From positions 3,537,001 through 3,601,000 of the forward strand of contig NZ_CP117709.1 of the NCBI RefSeq assembly GCF_028622875.1: a stretch of DNA of 64,000 nucleotides, read 5' to 3'. The translations under genes were made by a program, and so were the position numbers. This stretch comes from Streptomyces sp. MMBL 11-1. Its GTDB lineage: Bacteria > Actinomycetota > Actinomycetes > Streptomycetales > Streptomycetaceae. Of this stretch, positions 51,015 through 59,287 are shown one piece after another (within the stretch, counting starts at the first letter, position 1; the number at the start of each line of letters is the position of its first letter). Below the pieces are notes generated by a model that was given only the letters and a program-made list of their open reading frames with translations, ran no database searches and was not told the origin of the DNA.

Positions 51015-52336
51015 CGCTCGCCCCCGGGCCACTCCGGGCCGGGGCCGCTCTGTGCCCATGCGCCGGGGTCGAACTGACGGGTGGGACCGTTCACTTCGGC
51101 GGCGATGCCTTCCGATTCCGTCGACCGGCTCTCGGTGCTCGACGGTTCCGCCGCGTCGGCCGGGTGGTCGGCAGCGTCTGCGCCGCGTGGGGGCGGCGGC
51201 CAGGAGGCGGGTGTGGCCGGAGGCGGATCCTCCGTAACGGTCTCCGAGGATTCGGCAGGAGGGCGTCCGCCCTCGTGGTCGCTCCGGCGCATGTGCCTGC
51301 GGATGTTCTCCGCGGCCTCCGGCCGGCCCGCCGCGTCCGACGTACGTGCGAGGCGGTCCAGGAACACCCTCGTCTCGTCCGACCCCTCGGTGAACCCCTC
51401 GCTGTCCAGCCAGGCGGCCAGGAGATCCGCTGGAGGTTCCTGTCCCGCTGCCGAACGGGTCGGGCCATGGCACGGCAGGGTCTGCCCGGCGCCCGGATCC
51501 GGGTGGTCGAACCCGCTCATGGGCTCGCCTTCCACCGGCTCCCCGCGGCCCCGGAGCAGATCCCGGTACTCCTCGGGGATCTCCTCGTCGTTGGCGGCGG
51601 CGGACAGGACCGTCAGAGGAGCGATCATGTCCACCGCACGCTCGATCTGGTCCTCGTGGCGGGCCATCCACCAGACCACCGCGTTGCCGGGGCTCCGTAG
51701 AGCATCCTCCCCCAGGTATTCTCTGAGGTTGCGTTCGTGCTGTCGTCGGCTCTCCCAACTGCCCATGGTCTTGCGCAGCCCGTCCATCTCTTCCAGGTGC
51801 TCCCTGTCCCTGGGCCGCAGGACCAGCCGGATGTCCGTGGCAAAGGCCTCCACCAGCCCCGAACTGTCGAGGCCCGATGCTCCCAGCATTCCCTCCAGCG
51901 AACGCTCCAGGAACGTGCACCGGCCGGGGTTCTCGGTCAGCGTCATGCTCTCCACACGTTGCAGAACGGACGTCGCGGCCAGGGCTGCCGGGTTGCCGTG
52001 CGACGAGGGAACGAACCTCCCGGCGGGCCGCCACCAGACGGAGGCGGAGAACAGGAAGGGGCAGTCCTCAACGGCGCTCTGGACAGGCACCACCACGATC
52101 GACGTCTCCTGGTAAGGGACTTCGGCCGGAGCCTGGGGAACGGACTCGTCCAGGTCCGGGGCCGTGGCACGTGTGCCCTCCGCACGCGACACCCGCATAT
52201 CGATCAGCAGAGCCCCGGCGATGAGCGCAGGCAGGAGGAACCACACCCAGAGCGGACGGCCGAGCGTGACTCCGACCGCCAGGGCGGTGGCAACGATTCC
52301 GCCGGACATGAGGCGCGTGATGTGCTGGGTACTCAT
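51011..52336 (-). CDS. Two-helix membrane protein with long cytosolic domain (operon gene 3)
   Basis: 441 residues from ATG 52336 (ATGA with upstream stop). Two adjacent N-terminal transmembrane helices (IVATALAVGVTLGRP and VWFLLPALIAGALLI, residues 14-47), then a cytosolic domain to about 290 that includes IERAVDMIAPLTVLSAAAND. The C-terminal 150 residues are Pro/Glu/Ser-rich and disordered. It probably anchors the system at the membrane. No family recognised. Confidence 0.72.
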   Translation of the reverse strand: MSTQHITRLMSGGIVATALAVGVTLGRPLWVWFLLPALIAGALLIDMRVSRAEGTRATAPDLDESVPQAPAEVPYQETSIVVVPVQSAVEDCPFLFSASVWWRPAGRFVPSSHGNPAALAATSVLQRVESMTLTENPGRCTFLERSLEGMLGASGLDSSGLVEAFATDIRLVLRPRDREHLEEMDGLRKTMGSWESRRQHERNLREYLGEDALRSPGNAVVWWMARHEDQIERAVDMIAPLTVLSAAANDEEIPEEYRDLLRGRGEPVEGEPMSGFDHPDPGAGQTLPCHGPTRSAAGQEPPADLLAAWLDSEGFTEGSDETRVFLDRLARTSDAAGRPEAAENIRRHMRRSDHEGGRPPAESSETVTEDPPPATPASWPPPPRGADAADHPADAAEPSSTESRSTESEGIAAEVNGPTRQFDPGAWAQSGPGPEWPGGER

Positions 52337-54339
52337 GGTCCTCCCTTTGTCCCTCGCGCACCCGAAGCGGAGGTGAGGCCTCCGACTCCTTGTGCGCGAT
52401 CGATCTCCCGGCAGAACCGGTCGGCGGTCCGCGCGCGGTCGTCGCGCTGGGCCCGGAGCCCCTCAGGCATGTCGACGGGCTCCGAGTCGGCCCAGTCGCA
52501 CGTCGTCACATAGAGCTGGTTCAACAGGTCCCGATCGCCGTAGGCAGCCAGCAGCAACGCGTTCAGGACCTCCTCCCCCGCCTGCCGAAGCGTCAGGGCG
52601 GCGAGCCAGCGCTGCACCGGCGGGGACCAGGCGCGCGCCGGCTTCCCCGCCAGCACGGCCCGCCATGCGAAGACGAACGCCTTCCAGGGCGGGTGGACGC
52701 GCAGTTCGGCAGGGTCGAGCAGCGCCAGAAGAACCTCCAGGCCGCCGTCCGCCGGTCCCGCTCGCGGCAGAAGGCGGTGCACCAGCCGCCCGTACAGCCG
52801 GCGGTTGCCGCGCGCCAGCTCCAGGAGGGCGGAGCGGGCTGCCGCCTTGATGCCTTCGGGGTTCTCGTGCCGCAGCGCGAGATGCCTGAGCCGGACCATG
52901 GCCTGCTCCGGATGGGTGACGGCCATCACCTGCCGGCACACGACCGTCAGCACTCGCGCGAGATCGGGCGCTAAGCGCGCCGTCGTCACCCACTGGTAGA
53001 CGTGCGAGCGGAACCGCGACCCGTACCGTTCGTGGCTGAGGCCCAGTTCGAGTGCCGCCGCGGCCTCGGCCCGCAGACGGCCCTCTGCCGAGGTGTGGGT
53101 CCATCTCTCGATGAGCAGGTGCAGATCATCGGGTCGATCGGTCATCAGGGCCTGTTCCGCGAATCGGGCGACCAGACGCGCGCGGTCCTCCGCCCCGAGG
53201 CCGGGAAGCTCCATGCATTCGCCCACCCAGTCCCGGAAGTCCGCGCGAAGGTCGGGAAAGTTCTCCCAGAAGTGCCGTCTGACCGCATCGTCGTAAGCGA
53301 GCCTGACGAACCGCACCCGCCCGTCGTCCTCCCGGGCCAGGGACAACTCCTCGAACTGTTCGCCCAGACCCGCCCGGGCCAGTCTGGGCGTTTCGTCCTG
53401 AGGATGCCCCAGGACGCCCAGGAGGCTGTGCGCGGCGCTCAGCACCGTGTCCGCCGGTCCGCCACTCGTCATGCTCGCCGCGAGCAGCAGTGCTCGTTCC
53501 TCTGCGCCTCGGTGCTGTCGCAGGTCTCCGGCCACCTGCTGCGACCAGTTGGTCGCGGCGGCCACGGATTCGTCCCGCCAGTGCTCGAAATTCGTGCCGC
53601 GGCCGGCCCGGTCCCGAGCCTGGACCACCAGGCCCGCCAAGCGGTCCAGCTCCCGCATGGGAGCGGTCCCGAACAAATGGGGCAGGTCGCCATGGTCCAG
53701 CTGCTCGTGCTCGAACCTCACGCCTCGCACCCTCAGATGGCGGCTGAAGACCGCCCGCCCGTTCGGCCGTTCCAGGTGCACGGCCAAAGGGGCGAGTTCC
53801 GCATCGAGCATCCATTCCAGGCCGGACGGAGTCACGGCGACCAGCCGGGCACCGCTCTCCTCGACCAGCGCGCGGTACGACATGAGCGTGCGCTGAGCGG
53901 TCGGGTAGTCACTATCGCCGATGCTCGACAGGTCCAGCAGATAGCGGTCGTCCGGCGACGGGTCCGGGGGCTCCTCCTCCCTGGCCGTGGGCAATTCCTC
54001 GATGCGGCTGCCCGGCACCGACGCCTCCACCAACAGCATGGTCGCCGTGGAGCGTCGGCCGATCCCGGGCGGGCCTTCCAGGAGCACCACCGCACCGGGC
54101 CGCGCCAGCCGGTCGGCCGCCCGGGCGTATCCGCCCGGCCATACGAAGCACTTGGCGAGCCGCCGCCGGTGCTCGCGTACGATCTCCCGCCGATCGACCC
54201 CGGCCCTGACCAGAGGTTCTCGGGGGCCGATCGAGTAGTAGTAGGTGTTGTTCTGGTCACCGCCACCGCTGTGTACCGGTCCCTGCGGGTCGCTGATCGA
54301 CGTGCCACCCGTGCCACCCGTGCCACCCGTGCCGGTCAA
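52333..54339 (-). CDS. STAND-like NTPase with N-terminal signalling motif (operon gene 2)
   Basis: 668 residues from TTG 54339 (TTGA overlap with TIR stop). A short Gly/Thr repeat (residues 2-13) leads to DPQGPVHSGGGDQNNTYYYS (17-36), matching a segment of the TIR protein. The NTPase begins with LLEGPPGIGRRSTATMLLVE (86-105); Walker A has Arg where Lys is expected. A Walker B-like YLLDLSSI (about 130) follows. The remaining ~430 residues are helical (e.g. LRHLALRHENPEGIKAAARS) and look like a HEAT/TPR-type sensor. The likely role is a sensor that recruits or activates the TIR effector. Confidence 0.75.
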   Translation of the reverse strand: MTGTGGTGGTGGTSISDPQGPVHSGGGDQNNTYYYSIGPREPLVRAGVDRREIVREHRRRLAKCFVWPGGYARAADRLARPGAVVLLEGPPGIGRRSTATMLLVEASVPGSRIEELPTAREEEPPDPSPDDRYLLDLSSIGDSDYPTAQRTLMSYRALVEESGARLVAVTPSGLEWMLDAELAPLAVHLERPNGRAVFSRHLRVRGVRFEHEQLDHGDLPHLFGTAPMRELDRLAGLVVQARDRAGRGTNFEHWRDESVAAATNWSQQVAGDLRQHRGAEERALLLAASMTSGGPADTVLSAAHSLLGVLGHPQDETPRLARAGLGEQFEELSLAREDDGRVRFVRLAYDDAVRRHFWENFPDLRADFRDWVGECMELPGLGAEDRARLVARFAEQALMTDRPDDLHLLIERWTHTSAEGRLRAEAAAALELGLSHERYGSRFRSHVYQWVTTARLAPDLARVLTVVCRQVMAVTHPEQAMVRLRHLALRHENPEGIKAAARSALLELARGNRRLYGRLVHRLLPRAGPADGGLEVLLALLDPAELRVHPPWKAFVFAWRAVLAGKPARAWSPPVQRWLAALTLRQAGEEVLNALLLAAYGDRDLLNQLYVTTCDWADSEPVDMPEGLRAQRDDRARTADRFCREIDRAQGVGGLTSASGARGTKGGP
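54301..54333. repeat. 9-bp tandem repeat at the NTPase N-terminus
   Basis: CGTGCCACC is repeated 3.7 times. On the coding strand it specifies repeated Gly-Thr-Gly just after the TTG start. Copy number could vary between strains. Confidence 0.8.
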
Positions 54340-55148
54340 CGTTCCTCGTCCACAGGTCGCCCGTTCCGGTCCGCCCTCTGCCGGACTTCCCCGTGGTTCT
54401 CGCCCACGTACTGCACGTTGCCTCCGTCGCCGGAGATGCGCGGGCCCAGGTACTGCTCACGCGCCTGATAAAGGTGCCCGCTCCCGGTGTGGACCGGGCC
54501 CTGGGGCTCGCTGACGAAGGTTCCGGAAAAGTCCCCGTTGAGATTGCCGATCCCGCCGCTCTGGCGGTGCTTGATCACCCTGGCCTGCATCCGGGCGTCT
54601 CCAGCCCCGTCCCTGTCGGTACCGCGGTCGTCGTCCGACGGTGCCGAACGGGTCCGGTAGCCGTTGCTCCGCGCGGCGCTTCCCAGTTCGGGCAGCAGTT
54701 CCACGAGGTCGTCGGCCAGCCCCGTCAGGTCAGCGTCCGCGTTGCGGTGGCTGAGCCGCCGGTACTGGCAGGAAGCCAGGGCTTCGATGTCGCCGGGAAG
54801 GTCGTCGGTGCGCAGCCTCTTCGCGCCACCGACCAGCAGAGGGATGACCACGGCCCCGGTTTCGAGCGCTTCCCGGATCTCCCGCCGGGTCCAGTCGTCC
54901 TCGTCCTCCAGAGGGCTCCGGCCGCCGGGGGCTCCCGGCTCCAGCCAGCGGGGCCCCATGACGGCCAACAGCACGCTGCTGCGTCGGACCGCGGTGAGCA
55001 GTTCCTGGGGGAACCGGCTTCCCAACCGGATGGACTTGCTCGCCCGGAAGACATTGCCATTGCCGAATACCCTGGAGAGTTCCCTTTCCACGAGTGTGGC
55101 AGTGGCTTCCTCGTCGTTGGTCCGGTAATTCACAAAGATCAAAGGCAT
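54336..55148 (-). CDS. TIR-domain protein with C-terminal signalling motif (operon gene 1)
   Basis: 270 residues from ATG 55148; ATG 55160 adds four. TIR domain at residues 2-140: MPLIFVNYRTNDEEATATLV, KSIRLGSRFPQELLTAVRRS, VLLAVMGPRWL, and DDWTRREIREAL with E90 placed as the catalytic Glu of NAD-consuming TIRs. A charged linker (145-195) leads to a C-terminal Gly/Asn-rich tail with SEPQGPVHTGSG (213-224) and GGNVQYVGENHG. The DPQGPVHSG counterpart occurs in the next gene's product. The probable role is NAD+-degrading or cyclic-nucleotide-producing effector, by analogy with bacterial TIR defence proteins. Confidence 0.82.
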   Translation of the reverse strand: MPLIFVNYRTNDEEATATLVERELSRVFGNGNVFRASKSIRLGSRFPQELLTAVRRSSVLLAVMGPRWLEPGAPGGRSPLEDEDDWTRREIREALETGAVVIPLLVGGAKRLRTDDLPGDIEALASCQYRRLSHRNADADLTGLADDLVELLPELGSAARSNGYRTRSAPSDDDRGTDRDGAGDARMQARVIKHRQSGGIGNLNGDFSGTFVSEPQGPVHTGSGHLYQAREQYLGPRISGDGGNVQYVGENHGEVRQRADRNGRPVDEER

Positions 55149-55317
55149 GCGGAATTCCATTTCTGTGTGATGTTCCCATGCGCGACGGAAAGGCAAAGTG
55201 ATGCCAGTGGGATACCGAAGGCCGGAGCCGAAGGGCCCGATCCGGAGAAACTCCCCGGTATGACGAAAAGCGGCCGAATTGCCGTGCTGCCGAGACTCCT
55301 GTGGCCGGAAACAGCCC

Positions 55318-56541
55318 TCAGTGACCAGCGCCGAGTACGTTGGCAAGTGCGGGCCGGAGCCCGCGCACCGCCGGGTTTCCACGGAACCGTGACCATTCAC
55401 GGTCCAGCCGACGCACGTCCGTACGGACAGTGGCCGAGGGAACGACGCTCATGAAGGCCAGCAGTTCGCGGGCTGCTTCGCAGGAACGCTCGATCTCACC
55501 CGCCGCGGCGAGCGCCAGCGCGTGCCGGAGACCGTACCGGGCGCGGGTGTTCAGGGCATGGGGTGCGATGCGCCGGCACTGGCGCTCCAGCACGTCGGCA
55601 GCCTGCCGGGGGCGGCCCAGATCGTAGAGGCACCACCCCTCCACCATCGAGACCGGGTCCTTGAGCTGGGTGGTGCCGAGCACCGGACCATCCGATGGGT
55701 CCACGGCCGCCGCCAGGAGATCGCGTGCCCGTTCCAGCGCTCTTCCACAAGCCCTTTCGTCGCCGGCGAGGGCATGGCCCTGAGCCTCGCGCTGGGCTGC
55801 CAGACCTCTGACTCTGGGGGGCGCGGCGCTGCGCTGAGCCTGTCGGGCGAGCGCGATCGTCCGGGGCGCATCCCCGTCGTAGTAGGTGACGAGCGCACGG
55901 CGGACCAGCGCGTAGTCCGCCAGATTCCTGTCCCCTCCGGCCTGCGCCAGCTCCACGGCCTCAGCCGTGGCGCGCAGCGCGGTGATCTCGTCCCCGTTCT
56001 CCTGGGCCATCCACCCGATGTACTCGGCGAAACGGGAGGCCGTGACGAGCAGGCCGGCCCGGGAGGACCCCGTGGTGCGGGAGGCCAGCGCCGTGACGGT
56101 GGAGGTCTGCGACCGGAGAACGGGCAGCATCGCGGCGGGCGCAAGGCTCTGGCCCAACCTCTTCATCTGGTGCAGTTGTTCCTGGAAGAGGGCGCCCGGC
56201 GGCAGGTCCTGGTCGCCGACATGACCGGTCCCGCCTCCGTCCGCCATGCGGGCGGCGAGCAGGGAGCCCACCCCTGTGAGGATCACGCGGCGGCGCGCGG
56301 GCCTCGGCCTGCTTCCGGCCGACTGATCCTCCGCGGAGAACAGTCGGCGCAACCGTCCACCGGCATTGAAATAGGCGTCACAGCACTGGGCCAGACTCAT
56401 CGTGGGGGGATTCATACCCCGCTCGATCTTGGAAAGATGCCCGGTGCTGTAGGTCGTGACTTCAGCCAGCTGCTTGAGCGTCATTCCGGCGTCCTCACGC
56501 AGCCGACGCAGCTCCGCACCGAAACGTAACGGGACGTCCAT
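55318..56541 (-). CDS. XRE-family regulator with C-terminal TPR-like region
   Basis: 407 residues from ATG 56541. The HTH lies at 7-65 (LRRLREDAGMTLKQLAEVTT, then TGHLSKIERGMNPPT), and helical repeats from about 130 onwards (RNLADYALVRRALVTYYDGD, ERACGRALERARDLLAAAV) form a TPR-like sensor. Of the kind often found upstream of peptide or conflict systems in Streptomyces. Codon 5 is TTA (56527-56529 on the plus strand), so its synthesis should need bldA. It is on the same strand 169 nt upstream of the TIR gene and is its likely regulator. Confidence 0.85.
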   Translation of the reverse strand: MDVPLRFGAELRRLREDAGMTLKQLAEVTTYSTGHLSKIERGMNPPTMSLAQCCDAYFNAGGRLRRLFSAEDQSAGSRPRPARRRVILTGVGSLLAARMADGGGTGHVGDQDLPPGALFQEQLHQMKRLGQSLAPAAMLPVLRSQTSTVTALASRTTGSSRAGLLVTASRFAEYIGWMAQENGDEITALRATAEAVELAQAGGDRNLADYALVRRALVTYYDGDAPRTIALARQAQRSAAPPRVRGLAAQREAQGHALAGDERACGRALERARDLLAAAVDPSDGPVLGTTQLKDPVSMVEGWCLYDLGRPRQAADVLERQCRRIAPHALNTRARYGLRHALALAAAGEIERSCEAARELLAFMSVVPSATVRTDVRRLDREWSRFRGNPAVRGLRPALANVLGAGH

Positions 56542-56838
56542 ACTTCCACCTTTCCAGCATCCTGTACGGCCGAATTACCCCTCGACCGCCTCCTGAAGGA
56601 GATTCTGGCACGGTCGCCCGTCGTTCAGCCGCGTAAAGCGAAGTTTCATGTTTCCTCCTTCTGTTCGGGCACGGGAAACCAGTGCGCAGCCCATGGCCCC
56701 GTACTGTGACTGCGTCCCCGCAATCAGGCGTTCGACATGCAGGGATCCTTCTGACGCCGATTCCGCGCCCCAGCCCTTCAGAGATACGAAATATCAGGTT
56801 CCGCATCGCACGATTTCCGTGATCACCCCTGTCGGCCG

Positions 56839-57727
56839 CACCGGTACGACACGGAACAGACCAACTGGGAAGGCGACGCCCCGACAGTCGGAGCGACCGA
56901 GCTGGCTTCCATGCTGCGTTCCGTGGCCCGGCAGGAGCCTCAACGGTTCGTTCAACTGGCACTCACATTCGACGAGACAGTTCCGGCTCCTGCCTTACTC
57001 CCCGGACACCGCCCTCGACCTGGCGGAACGCCTCTTCACCGACGTACGCGTCGACCTCCACGAGGCCCGGACCACCCACTGGCTGCTCACCCGGGTCCTG
57101 ATCCGCGACACCCGGCGCTTCGCACCGGAACTCCTCCGTGCGCTCGCCGGCCCGGAGGGAGCCGCCCGGCACGCCGGAGCAAGCTGGGCGGTCCTGAGCA
57201 TGAAGGGGCGCTTGATCCCCGGGCTGCCCACCGACCCGGCCGGGCTCGCGACGGCGGCACGCCAGGGCGCCGCCGAGGTGGCCGCTGAGGACCCCGCGTA
57301 TGGCACATCATTGCTTCAGGGCATGTTGCATGACAGCGATGCGGCGGTACGCACAGCGGCGGCATGCGCGATGACCGACGTGATGTCGCTGTCGCCCGCT
57401 GCCGCTGACGGCCTTATCGGCGCATTCCTCGGCAGTCCCGCCCTTGCTGAGCACCCCGAGACGCTGGCCCGTGCTCTCGCCAAATCGGCCGCCCGGCTGC
57501 CCTCCCGGGCGATCGAGGCATGCCAGGCGCTGGCAGCGGTCTCCGAGCGGGACGCCAGAGAGGGGCGACGCGGATACGCGCTGACCCAACGGCATCTGAT
57601 CGAGGCGGTACTCCGCCTGTACCGGCAGGGGGATACAGAGGTCCGCGCGCAGTGCCTCGACATCATCGACGCCCTTTATCGCACCGGCGCCCACGGACTG
57701 ACCGCCGCGCTCTCGGGAGAGCGCTGA
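56839..57727 (+). pseudogene. 3' remnant of a large repeat/NTPase-type gene, frameshifted
   Basis: Reading begins in one frame (TNWEGDAPTVGATELASMLR, then EPQRFVQLALTFDE) and continues after about 56980 in another (LLPYSPDTALDLAERLF, then ALAGPEGAARHAGASWAV and SLLQGMLHDSDAAVRTAAAC) to TGA 57727. Both parts look like consecutive segments of one HEAT-repeat protein of the kind found C-terminal to large STAND NTPases. The upstream bulk is missing and one frameshift is needed, so it is decayed. It may be the lost sensor of the region. Confidence 0.55.
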
Positions 57728-57841
57728 CAGTTCTCCGGGGCCCTGGGACACCTCAGAAGTCGAACACCGCCTCAGGGCGCGCTGACTCGATCGACGAGTT
57801 GGCACGGGTCAGCAGCAGCCGTGCCGCAAGAGGCGGCTCCG

Positions 57842-57864
57842 TGGTTGCGGTCTTGGTTGCGTTC
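57842..57864 (+). promoter_or_regulatory. Degenerate arm-type motif at the right end of the accessory region
   Basis: TGGTTGCGGTCTTGGTTGCGTTC matches the doublet at 45169-45191 with several transitions, and the flanks (CGTGG before, TTCACC after) also match. No core att repeat was found after it. The surrounding 57728-58008 holds no gene. Confidence 0.55.
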
Positions 57865-58008
57865 ACCGACGTTCGGCACCATCCCCGGTGCCAACCCGGG
57901 CCCTGCACCGCTACATGCTCCGGCCGGGTGTGCGGGACCCGGGTTCCGCGGGTTTTCGGCGGGGATCCGGGCGGGGGGCGGCAGGGTGTGGAAGGCCCGG
58001 GCCCGCGC

Positions 58009-58036
58009 GGGCCCGACCGGGATGACGGTCGGGCCC
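58009..58036 (-). terminator. Hairpin after the serine hydrolase gene
   Basis: A perfect 10-bp stem, GGGCCCGACC with its complement and loop GGGATGAC, lies 32 nt past the stop of the leftward hydrolase gene. Confidence 0.8.
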
Positions 58037-58067
58037 TTCGGCGTTCTCGGTACGGCCTCGGCCGGGT

Positions 58068-59234
58068 TCAGCGGCACAGGGCGGTGTCCACCGCGCGTTC
58101 GAGAGTTCTGCGGGCCGTCTCGCCGGTGAGCTGCTCGGTGACCGTGATGGTGGCGGCGCGGCCGTCGTCGGTGACGCCGCCGCGGGTCTCGTAGCCCGGG
58201 AAGCTGCCGCCGTGGCCCCAGGAGAGGCCGCCGCACGGCAGTGGTCTGCTGACGAGTCCCAGCCCGTAGCGGGCGCCCGGGCCGAAGGTCGCTTCGGCCG
58301 GGACCGTGGAGCGCATCCGGGCGAGTTGGGCCGCGGGCAGCAGGCGGCCGGTCAGGAGCGCCCCGAAGAAGCGGTTGAGGTCGGAGCCGGTGGAGATCAT
58401 CTGTCCTGCCGCCCAGGCCCAGGAAGGGTCCATCTCCGTGATGTCGCGCAGTGGCGTGTCCGCCGACTCCTGGTAGTAGCCGTGCGGATGGGGCCCTCGG
58501 ATGCCGGCGTCGCCGGGGGCGGGGAAGTAGGTGTGGCGCAGCCCGAGGCGCTTGATGACGCGCCGGTCGATCTCGTCGGCGAGCGGGCGGCCGGTGACCT
58601 TCTGGACGATCAGGCCGGCGAGCACGTAGTTGGTGTTGCTGTACTTCCAGCGCTTCCCGGGTGCGAAGTCCGCCGGGTGCCGGAGTGCGGTGGCGAGCAG
58701 TTCACGGGGGGCGTAGTAGCGGACGTCGTCCCCGAGGCGGCTGGTGTACTCGGGGAGTCCGCTGGTCTGCTGGAGGAGGTGGCGGACGGTGATGCGGCGC
58801 CCGTCGATCCTCTTCCCCCGGACCAGGCCGGGGAGGTAGGTGTCGACGGAGGCGTCGAGGCTCAGCCGTCGCTCCGCGACGAGCTGGAGTACGACGACCG
58901 CGACGAAGGTCTTGGTGTTGCTGCCGATCCGCACCTGCCCGTCGACGGGTACCGGCGCGCCTGTGGCCAGGTCACCGGTCCCCGCGGTGTAGGTCCGGTA
59001 GCGGCCGCCGGGGCCCTTGACGCTCGCCAGCGCGGCGGGCGGCCCGCCGTCGCGCACCAGGGCGTTCAGGCTCTGCTGGACGGTGTCCGGCCCGGCGGCC
59101 GAGGCGGCGGGCGGGGCCAGGGCTCCCAGCGTCATGACACCGATGGCCACCGCGGCTGCGGCGGGCAGGAGCTGTCGCCGCGTGCCGTGTCGCCGGCCGG
59201 GCGGCCGGAACAGGTGCCGTTCCTGTCCACGCAT
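58068..59234 (-). CDS. Secreted serine hydrolase (beta-lactamase / D-Ala-D-Ala carboxypeptidase family)
   Basis: 388 residues. A basic N-terminus and hydrophobic stretch LLPAAAAVAIGVMTLGALA ending ASAAG look like a Sec signal peptide. The catalytic motifs are SxxK in RIGSNTKTFVA, YxN in KWKYSNTNYVLAG, and HGG in WGHGGSFPGYE (the KTG-like triad position). It may act on peptidoglycan peptides or esters. The next gene (59288-60481) is a close paralogue, so the pair arose by tandem duplication. Confidence 0.9.
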   Translation of the reverse strand: MRGQERHLFRPPGRRHGTRRQLLPAAAAVAIGVMTLGALAPPAASAAGPDTVQQSLNALVRDGGPPAALASVKGPGGRYRTYTAGTGDLATGAPVPVDGQVRIGSNTKTFVAVVVLQLVAERRLSLDASVDTYLPGLVRGKRIDGRRITVRHLLQQTSGLPEYTSRLGDDVRYYAPRELLATALRHPADFAPGKRWKYSNTNYVLAGLIVQKVTGRPLADEIDRRVIKRLGLRHTYFPAPGDAGIRGPHPHGYYQESADTPLRDITEMDPSWAWAAGQMISTGSDLNRFFGALLTGRLLPAAQLARMRSTVPAEATFGPGARYGLGLVSRPLPCGGLSWGHGGSFPGYETRGGVTDDGRAATITVTEQLTGETARRTLERAVDTALCR

Positions 59235-59287
59235 GAGTCGACTCCTGGGGGGCCGGTGGTGGTCGTTCGGGTCGCCGGTGGCGTGAT

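Larger units (their letters stand above)
45341..57864. mobile_element. Probable remnant of an older element inserted at the same tRNA-Ser
   Basis: The stretch carries a broken integrase homologous to the intact one, in the same orientation and close to attR, and ends with a degenerate arm-type motif (57842-57864). Both features are arranged as in element 1, which suggests tandem accretion: element 1 inserted between the tRNA and this remnant. No third core repeat was found at the right end, so the boundary is approximate. Contains the ParB-like/GIY-YIG pair and the TIR-NTPase operon. Confidence 0.4.

Noticed and set aside
57895..57990. A third att core near 57,950
   Set aside because: The spacing expected from the arm motif was examined, but no match to the 56-bp tRNA-Ser end could be found.
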